Below are positions 24,127 through 30,574 of a stretch of DNA of 32,394 nt, piece by piece. The notes beneath the pieces were generated by a model, which saw only the letters and a list, made by a program, of their open reading frames with translations, was not told the origin of the DNA and did not search any database. This stretch comes from DATFBY01 sp035253585. Its GTDB lineage: Bacteria > Gemmatimonadota > Gemmatimonadetes > Gemmatimonadales > Gemmatimonadaceae. The stretch lies in contig DATFBY010000144.1 in assembly GCA_035253585.1 (NCBI GenBank), forward strand, positions 1 through 32,394. The letters run 5' to 3'. Each line of letters begins with the position of its first letter. Within the stretch, counting starts at the first letter, position 1. The translations under genes were made by a program, and so were the position numbers.

Positions 24127-24780
24127 ATGCAAGGGTCGACGCTCGAGCAGATCGTGCAGGGCGCGCACCCGCCACTCAACGAGAGCGCGATCCGCGATAC
24201 CGTCGATCACGTCTTCTCGGCCGGCATCTACAACCAGACGACGCTCCTCCAACGCGGCCTCATCTGGCTCGGCGACATCTTTCGAGAGGTACTTGGTTTC
24301 TTCGGACGACTGCTGCGCGAAGTGCAGTCATCTCCCCTACTCTCGTGGACCGCACTCGTGGTGATCGCCATTCTAGTGATTGCGATCGCCGCCCGCCTCG
24401 TCTACCTCTGGCAGCTGCGTCGCATTCAGGCGGCAACTTCGCCGGTGCGATTCGCCGACGCGTGGATCGGCGGCGCGGGCGATCCGTTGGCGATCGCCGA
24501 GCGTGAGGCGCGCGAGGGGAACTTCACCGAGGCGGCACACGCGCTGTACGCGGCGTTGTTAGGTGCGATTGCACGCCAGCATCAGATCAAGGTTCACCAA
24601 TCGAAGACCGTTGGCGACTATGCGCGGGAGTTACGCGCGAGGGGCTCGGCGCTGCTTGGCGGTTATCGAGAGTTCGGCCGCACCTACGAGACCGTGATCT
24701 ACGGCCTCGGCAGCTGCGACCGCGAGCGATTCGATCGGCTGTACGCGATCGCCGTTCCAATTCTCCGTTCGAATGGCTGA
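24127..24780 (+). CDS. DUF4129 membrane protein
   Basis: The 217-residue product has one main transmembrane helix (about 75-97, ALVVIAILVIAIAARLVYLW) and a C-terminal cytoplasmic DUF4129 domain (about 130-215). The latter shows the family pattern AHALYAALLGAIARQH, VGDYARELRARG and FGRTYETVIYGLG. DUF4129 proteins occur almost only in MoxR/DUF58 loci. The stop overlaps the next start by 8 nt. Confidence 0.86.
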   Translation: MQGSTLEQIVQGAHPPLNESAIRDTVDHVFSAGIYNQTTLLQRGLIWLGDIFREVLGFFGRLLREVQSSPLLSWTALVVIAILVIAIAARLVYLWQLRRIQAATSPVRFADAWIGGAGDPLAIAEREAREGNFTEAAHALYAALLGAIARQHQIKVHQSKTVGDYARELRARGSALLGGYREFGRTYETVIYGLGSCDRERFDRLYAIAVPILRSNG

Positions 24781-26095
24781 ACAGCCGGAGCGACGCCGTA
24801 GCAGGTGGCTGGCGCCGACGTTCGTGTTCGCGTCGCTGGCCTTGTTGGTCGTGGCGCAGATCCTCACCGCACCCAACGATCAAGCGCTCGAAGAGCGCCC
24901 TTCGCTCGATCCACGGTCGGCGCTGCCTAACGGGTCACGCGGCTTCTACGAGGTGCTGTCGACGCTGGGTTGGCCAATGGCGCGCCTGACGGCGCCGATG
25001 CGCGCGGCGCTCGACAGCACCGCGCTCCACGTGGTGCTCGAAGGAAAAGCACCGGTCACCGCGGCCGAGGTGCACCAGCTCTTGGAAGCAGTGCGGCGCG
25101 GCGGAAGGCTGCTGGTAACCCCGACTGCCGGATCGGCGATCGCCGACTCGTTAGGCATGGAAGCATCGGAGATCACGTTTCTGGGCGAGCCAGCCGGGCC
25201 GGGCGGCCTCCGGTCGTCGCGTCTCGATGACGAAGACGAAGAAGAGAACGACGAAGATGAAGCGGAGCGCCGGTACATCGGCGCAATCGACCAGGCGCCA
25301 CCCAAGCTCGCTTCGAGCATGGACAGCAGCGACATCGACGAGCTTACAACCGCCGCGCAGCGCCTGCGGTACGTGCGGGCCTTCCTGCAACCGCTCGATT
25401 CGTCAGACACCGGGCGCCGGCCATTCCCACGCGATACGGTGTCGTTCGTCACGGTGTATCGCCGAGATGGCGTCGTGCCGGTGATCCTCGGATTCGAATT
25501 CGGACGTGGGCGCGTGGTAGCCGTCGCCGATCCATTTCTCTTCACGAATCGCTCGGTACGGGATGGCCACGCGGCGGTGCTCCTCGTGCGTGCCGTCGAA
25601 TGGCTCGCTCCATCGCGCGACACCCGGATCGTCTTCGACCAATACCATCATTCGCGGCCGACAGCCGAGGGTGCCGGTCCAGTTCGGCGGGCAATGCTCG
25701 AGACACCGCTCGGGCGAGCCACGATTCAGCTGCTCCTTGCCGCCACCCTCGTAGTGCTCGCGTTAGGCGCGAGGCCGTTGGCGCCGAAGCCGCGTTTGCG
25801 ACTCGAGCGGCGCTCGCCCTTCGAGCACGTCGGCGCGCTCGCGCGCGCGTACGAGCAGGTGAGCGCCACGAGAATCGCATCACGACGCCTCTTGCACGGG
25901 CTGAGAAGACGTCACCCGATCGGCCGTCACACCGGCGACGAGGAATCGTACCTGGGCGCGTTGGCCGCGCGCCATCCCGACGTGGCGGCCGAGATCGACA
26001 CCGTCCGCAACGCACTGCAGCGGCCACTGGAGCCCGAGCAATTTCTGGCCGTCGGCCAGGCGATCGAGACCATCGAAAGGAAGATTCAGGCGTGA
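24773..26095 (+). CDS. DUF4350 membrane-anchored protein
   Basis: The 440-residue product has an N-terminal helix (about 12-32), an extracytoplasmic part that starts with the DUF4350 pattern LPNGSRGFYEVLSTLGWPM (about 52-70), then a second helix (about 318-336, TIQLLLAATLVVLALG) and a cytoplasmic tail. A striking acidic tract runs from Asp152 to Glu165. DUF4350 proteins are fixed partners of DUF4129 and MoxR. The start overlaps the DUF4129 stop by 8 nt and its own stop touches the moxR ATG by 1 nt. Confidence 0.86.
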   Translation: MAEQPERRRSRWLAPTFVFASLALLVVAQILTAPNDQALEERPSLDPRSALPNGSRGFYEVLSTLGWPMARLTAPMRAALDSTALHVVLEGKAPVTAAEVHQLLEAVRRGGRLLVTPTAGSAIADSLGMEASEITFLGEPAGPGGLRSSRLDDEDEEENDEDEAERRYIGAIDQAPPKLASSMDSSDIDELTTAAQRLRYVRAFLQPLDSSDTGRRPFPRDTVSFVTVYRRDGVVPVILGFEFGRGRVVAVADPFLFTNRSVRDGHAAVLLVRAVEWLAPSRDTRIVFDQYHHSRPTAEGAGPVRRAMLETPLGRATIQLLLAATLVVLALGARPLAPKPRLRLERRSPFEHVGALARAYEQVSATRIASRRLLHGLRRRHPIGRHTGDEESYLGALAARHPDVAAEIDTVRNALQRPLEPEQFLAVGQAIETIERKIQA

Positions 26096-27051
26096 TGACA
26101 CCTGCGCAGGTGGCCGACGCCACGACGCGCGTACGCGAAGTCGTGGCCCAGCGCGTCGTCGGACAGGATCAGGTTATCGACGAAACGCTGGTAGCGTTCC
26201 TCGCTCGGGGACACGCGCTACTCGAAGGTGTACCGGGCACCGCCAAGACGCTGCTCGTGCGTGCCCTGTCAGGCGCACTGAATGCCCGCTTCGGTCGCAT
26301 TCAGTTCACGCCGGACCTCATGCCTACCGACATCACCGGGATCACGATCTTTCGCGAAGGCGGACAGCAATCGGAGTTCCATCCCGGCCCGGTGTTCACG
26401 GACCTCTTGTTGGCCGATGAGATCAATCGGGCGCCCGCGAAGACGCAGGCCGCGCTGCTCGAAGCGATGCAGGAGCGCCAGGTCACGGTCGACGGCGCAG
26501 CTCGCGCGTTAGGCGAGCTCTTCACCGTGTTCGCGACGCAAAACCCCGTGGAATACGAGGGGACGTATCCCCTCCCCGAGGCGCAGCTCGATCGCTTCCT
26601 CTTGAAGATCCGAGTCCCGTATCCGGCGCACGAGGCAGAGCTCAAGATGCTGTCGAATTACGCCGAGGGCTTCGACGCGGAACGGCTGAGCGACGCGATT
26701 CCGGAAGCGGTGCTCGATCCGGCCGTCTGTCGCGAGCTTCGTCAGGCAGTCGATGGCGTGAAGGTCGCGCCTGAGGTTCGCGAGTACATTGCCGCCATTG
26801 TGCGCGCGACTCGCGAGGATCCGGCGATCACGCTGGGGGGCTCGCCGCGCGCGAGCGTCGCGCTCTTCCGCGTATCCCGGGCGGCAGCACTGCTCGCCGG
26901 ACGCGATTTCGTGACGCCTGACGACGTGAAGGACTACGCGCTGCCCGTGCTACGCCACCGCATTGTAATCGCTCCGGAATTGGAAGTGGAGGGACGATCG
27001 AGCGACGACGTCCTTCAGGCACTGCTCACGCGTATGCGCGCGCCGCAATGA
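26095..27051 (+). CDS. MoxR-family AAA+ ATPase
   Basis: ATG 26095 shares a base with the upstream TGA and gives 318 residues. A GTG at 26092 is the alternative, and the longer frame to 25600 is a shadow of DUF4350. The Walker A is GVPGTAKT (Lys51), Walker B LLLADEINRAP (Asp108-Glu109), sensor 1 FATQNPVEYEGTYPLPEAQL, and the sensor 2 lid is SPRASVALFRVSRAAALL. MoxR ATPases work as chaperone-like remodelers with VWA-fold partners. The partner here is the DUF58 protein 7 nt downstream. Confidence 0.94.
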   Translation: MTPAQVADATTRVREVVAQRVVGQDQVIDETLVAFLARGHALLEGVPGTAKTLLVRALSGALNARFGRIQFTPDLMPTDITGITIFREGGQQSEFHPGPVFTDLLLADEINRAPAKTQAALLEAMQERQVTVDGAARALGELFTVFATQNPVEYEGTYPLPEAQLDRFLLKIRVPYPAHEAELKMLSNYAEGFDAERLSDAIPEAVLDPAVCRELRQAVDGVKVAPEVREYIAAIVRATREDPAITLGGSPRASVALFRVSRAAALLAGRDFVTPDDVKDYALPVLRHRIVIAPELEVEGRSSDDVLQALLTRMRAPQ

Positions 27052-27058
27052 GCTCGCG

Positions 27059-28474
27059 GTGAGAGGCGGGCCGCTCATCGGCGCGCTCCTCGCGCTTGCC
27101 GCGCTCGCGCTCGTGGTGCAGCGCGGCGGGTGGGTCCCGACCCGCAGGCTCATCGTCGCGCTCGTGCTTCTGGCCCCGATCTGGATTCTCTCGTCGACGC
27201 CCTCGGGGCTCGCGGTTGCCGCCGGAATCTCCTTCCTCCTCGCGACGCTGGTGATCGCCGACGGGGCGTTGGCGCCCGGGCGATCGATCGTACGGGTGAG
27301 CCGTGAACTTCCCGCCACCATCGGCATCGGGGATCGGGCTCAAGGCGCGGTGAAGGTTCGATCGTGGCGCACCGAGTTCGGAGTGCGGCCGAAGGGTAAA
27401 GGCCGCCGGCTCAACGTAGCGGTCTTCCAGGCGTTGCCGCGCGGTCTCGAGCACGAAGGCATGTCGGTGTCTCGCGCGAGCGGGCGACTCGATGATGAGA
27501 TCGAGATGGCGTTCGCCGTCCGCGGTGCGCACCGTGGCAAGTATCTTCTCGGACCACTGGCCGTGCGCATCGGCGGCCCCCTCGGCCTCGTCGAGCGCAC
27601 GACCAAGTTCGCGCTCTCGGATGAGATCACCGTCGCACCGTCGATCGCCGGTGTGCGTCGCTTCCGACTGCTGTCGCTCCAGCATCGTCTCCGCGAAGCC
27701 GGTGTGCGCAACATCCGAAAACGTGGTGAAGGGACGACGTTCGAGAGTCTCCGCGAATATGTAATCGGCGACGACCCGCGACACATCGACTGGAAGGCAA
27801 CCGCCAAGCGGCAGAAGCTGATCGCGCGCGAATACGCGGTCGAGCAAGGGCAGACGGTGCTGATCGCTGTCGATGCCGGACGGATGATGACGCAGTTCGC
27901 CGGTCCCCTACCTCGATTCGAGTACGCGCTCTCCTCGGCGATGGTGCTGGCCGACGTCGCGCTCGACTCGGGCGATCAGGTTGGCGCGATCGTTTTCGAC
28001 GACCAGGTTCGGGCGTTCGTTCCACCGCAGCGCGGCGGCGCGGCGCTCCAGGCGATTCGTCAGGCACTCATCCCGCTTCGCGCCACCATGGTCGAGCCTG
28101 ACTACGCAGCGGCCTTCCGGACGCTGGCGTCTCGACATCGCAAGCGGTCACTCATCATTGTCTTCACCGACGTCATCGACACGCGCGCGTCGCAGGCGCT
28201 CATCGCGCATACGACGCGGAGCGCCGTCCGGCATCTTCCGGTCGTCGTTGCGCTCGGAAACGATCAGCTGGTCGCGGCCGCGGTGCCTAACGAGGCATCG
28301 ACAACTGGAGACTTGTATGAGAGCGCGGCGGCGGAAGAGCTGCTGCTGGCGCGGGCCGAGGCGATGCAGCGTATGCGGCAGGCCGGGGTGTCGGTTCTCG
28401 ACGTGTCACCGCACGCGATGACTGCCGCGGTGATCAATCACTACCTCGAGGTGAAGGCGCGCGCCTCGCTATAG
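27059..28474 (+). CDS. DUF58 protein (VWA-like MoxR partner)
   Basis: The 471-residue product starts at GTG 27059. There are two hydrophobic segments at the N-terminus (about 5-20 and 30-70), then a long soluble region with the DUF58 signature GEGTTFESLREYVIGDD and RHIDWKATAKR (about 223-250), followed by a VWA-like part (LIAVDAGRMM, about 270-280; SLIIVFTDVID). The DxGxM metal-site form is usual in DUF58. Its 3' end overlaps the convergent RDD-SpoIIM gene by 34 nt. Confidence 0.9.
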   Translation: MRGGPLIGALLALAALALVVQRGGWVPTRRLIVALVLLAPIWILSSTPSGLAVAAGISFLLATLVIADGALAPGRSIVRVSRELPATIGIGDRAQGAVKVRSWRTEFGVRPKGKGRRLNVAVFQALPRGLEHEGMSVSRASGRLDDEIEMAFAVRGAHRGKYLLGPLAVRIGGPLGLVERTTKFALSDEITVAPSIAGVRRFRLLSLQHRLREAGVRNIRKRGEGTTFESLREYVIGDDPRHIDWKATAKRQKLIAREYAVEQGQTVLIAVDAGRMMTQFAGPLPRFEYALSSAMVLADVALDSGDQVGAIVFDDQVRAFVPPQRGGAALQAIRQALIPLRATMVEPDYAAAFRTLASRHRKRSLIIVFTDVIDTRASQALIAHTTRSAVRHLPVVVALGNDQLVAAAVPNEASTTGDLYESAAAEELLLARAEAMQRMRQAGVSVLDVSPHAMTAAVINHYLEVKARASL

Positions 28475-30345
28475 GCAAACTCCTCGGAGGCTTCAGGCGT
28501 CGCACCTCGGCCCAGCGCGGTGTACAGCACGATCAGTATTGCCGATGCGATGGCGATTCCGATTCGCAGCCACATCGGCACGTCGACGCGCGGCGAGATC
28601 AAGCCTTCGATCGTGCCGGCCACGAGAAGAAAGAGCGTGGCGCCCGCGATCAGCCTGATTCCGCGGCGAGCGCGGACCACTAGCGCTTCGCGGCGCGTCA
28701 GGTCCCCGGGCATCAGAAACGCCGAGCCGACCAGTAGTCCGGCGCCGCCAGCGACGCAGATCGCCGTCAGCTCGAACACACCGTGCGGCATCACGAATGC
28801 CATGATCAGCGGTAGGATGCCCTTCGACGCGTAGAGCCCAAAGCCGGCGCCGATGCTGATCCCGTTGAAGAGGAGCAGATAGATGGTGCCCAGCCCGGCC
28901 GTGATTCCCAACACGAACGCGAAGAAGCTGATCTGCACGTTGTTGGCGATGATCATGGAGGCGAAGGGCGGCCGCTCGAAATCGGAGATCGTGACGTAGC
29001 CGCGTCCTTCTCGCGCACGGCGCACGCCGTCTTCCGCGCGATCCAACATGCTCGGTGGAAGGAGCTCTTCCGTGAGCTTGGGATCATCGATGATCGCGGC
29101 ATAGGTGACCAGCATCGGTCCGAAGAGACAGACAGCCGCGATGAGAATCGGTACGGCAGATCGGCGGATCTCCCCTGGGACTGTCACGGCGAAGAAGCGA
29201 AGCACCTTCGCCAACACGACTGGCCGCTGTCGATACAACAGATTGTGTCCCGCGCCCACCAACCGACTCACGTAGAAGAGCGCCTCGGGCTCGCGCCCTT
29301 GAGATGCAGTCTTGAGCCGCGCGAAGTCGGTGCTCACTTCGCGGTACAGCGCGACGAAACGGCTTACATCTTCTTCCGACATGTTTCGCAAACCGCGCCG
29401 CTGTGCTTCGCCCAACCGCGATGCGAAGTCGCTCCATCGGGGAAGGCTGCGAGCGACGATCGCATGCTGTTCGCGCGCGGCTCCGACGTTCCCGCGAGAC
29501 GAAACGCCGTGCTTCCGTGCATTCTGCTCCTGGTCGTACAGGTCCATGAGCTGCGCCAGCGGCGGCTTCGCGGCCTCTGACAGATGCGGCCCGAATCGCT
29601 CGGCAAGCTGCTCGGTGAGCGCCCGGCGGCGCTCGACATCGAGCGATGCGCGGCGCGCCAGGAAGCGGCCGAGGAGCTCGTACTCTTGCTCGCTGAGGGC
29701 GACCACGAGCGTCGACGGAAGCGCGCCGTCAGGGGGTGCGTTGGTCGCTTCGAGTGTCGGCGCATTGAGCACGCGCTCGTGGACGACGATCGTGCCGGCG
29801 AGCATGTCCCCGAGCCGCTTACCGGAGCGGGCGCTGGCAGCGGTGACCAAACCTACCGCGTAGACGAACCCTGGCTGCATGTCGACGATGCGAGCCAGGT
29901 TGCGGATCGCTGAGGCCGCGACCGACACCGAGTACCCGCCATCTTGTACCACTCGGATCCCCATTCGTCGCTTGCCCGGCGTCTGTCCGTCCCACACCGC
30001 TTCGAAGAAAACGAAGTAGCCCCAGAAGAACGCGAACTGGAGGAGGATGACTAGGGCGAACGCCCACGACCCGATCGCCGAACGAATGGCCTCGCTGATC
30101 ACGGGGAGCGACGTAGCCAGGAAGGCGAACCCGACCCAGAGAACGAGGGTGATCAGCGAGAGTATGAGGTGGTCGAGGAGCGCGGCCGCGGCGCGGGAGC
30201 CGATGCCGGCGACAGTGTAACCGAACACCACCTGCTCCGGCGTCTCGATCTCGATGCGCTGCTCGAGCCTGACGTCGGTCGAGCGAAGGGTGGCGGTTGG
30301 CCCGCCCGTCCCGAGCGATGGCACCTTTTCGTGGACTCCCGTCAT
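28441..30345 (-). CDS. RDD-SpoIIM fusion membrane protein
   Basis: The 634-residue product has an RDD domain in the N-terminal third (about 35-195; GIGSRAAAALLDHLI, WDGQTPGKRRMGIRV, KRLGDMLAGTIVVHE) and a SpoIIM (DUF95)-type domain in the C-terminal half (about 300-610; IANNVQISFFAFVLGITAGL, FVMPHGVFELTAICVAGGAG). A charged linker (about 220-300) joins them. ATG 30345 is preceded by AGGA. RDD and SpoIIM proteins are normally separate genes beside MoxR/DUF58. Here they are one chain on the opposite strand. In spore formers SpoIIM acts in peptidoglycan remodelling. A wall-linked role here is inference. Confidence 0.88.
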   Translation of the reverse strand: MTGVHEKVPSLGTGGPTATLRSTDVRLEQRIEIETPEQVVFGYTVAGIGSRAAAALLDHLILSLITLVLWVGFAFLATSLPVISEAIRSAIGSWAFALVILLQFAFFWGYFVFFEAVWDGQTPGKRRMGIRVVQDGGYSVSVAASAIRNLARIVDMQPGFVYAVGLVTAASARSGKRLGDMLAGTIVVHERVLNAPTLEATNAPPDGALPSTLVVALSEQEYELLGRFLARRASLDVERRRALTEQLAERFGPHLSEAAKPPLAQLMDLYDQEQNARKHGVSSRGNVGAAREQHAIVARSLPRWSDFASRLGEAQRRGLRNMSEEDVSRFVALYREVSTDFARLKTASQGREPEALFYVSRLVGAGHNLLYRQRPVVLAKVLRFFAVTVPGEIRRSAVPILIAAVCLFGPMLVTYAAIIDDPKLTEELLPPSMLDRAEDGVRRAREGRGYVTISDFERPPFASMIIANNVQISFFAFVLGITAGLGTIYLLLFNGISIGAGFGLYASKGILPLIMAFVMPHGVFELTAICVAGGAGLLVGSAFLMPGDLTRREALVVRARRGIRLIAGATLFLLVAGTIEGLISPRVDVPMWLRIGIAIASAILIVLYTALGRGATPEASEEFAYSEARAFTSR

Positions 30346-30574
30346 TGTCCTAGAGTGGACGGTCCTTGTCCGCGAGCGAGGACAGAAAGGGAATATCGGG
30401 GGAACCTACACATCGCGGAATGGCGGTCCACGTCGCATTCTATTGATGGCTCGCCGCTTGCCGTTGCAGGGGCTCACGGAGCCGTTTTCGCCGCGCTGCT
30501 GGCGCGCGGCAACTTGCCGTGCACCTTCCTGTTGGCACGCGGCTCATCCTACGCCCGTACGGCCGAGAAAACTT
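30346..30574. promoter_or_regulatory. Divergent intergenic region (RDD-SpoIIM / metallopeptidase)
   Basis: This 229-nt gap contains short inverted repeats (TGTCC...GGACA near 30378-30395; GGCTC...GAGCC near 30471-30483) but no T tract. It should hold two divergent promoters. I see no clear consensus pair. Confidence 0.4.

Noticed and set aside
23212..24252. A 346-codon minus-strand frame opposite the polytopic membrane protein
   Set aside because: It is a His/Arg/Asp-rich antisense shadow typical of GC-rich coding DNA. The plus strand has a good membrane protein within a conserved operon.
25600..26094. N-terminal extension of MoxR
   Set aside because: It overlaps the DUF4350 gene out of frame. 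The MoxR family normally begins near ATG 26095.
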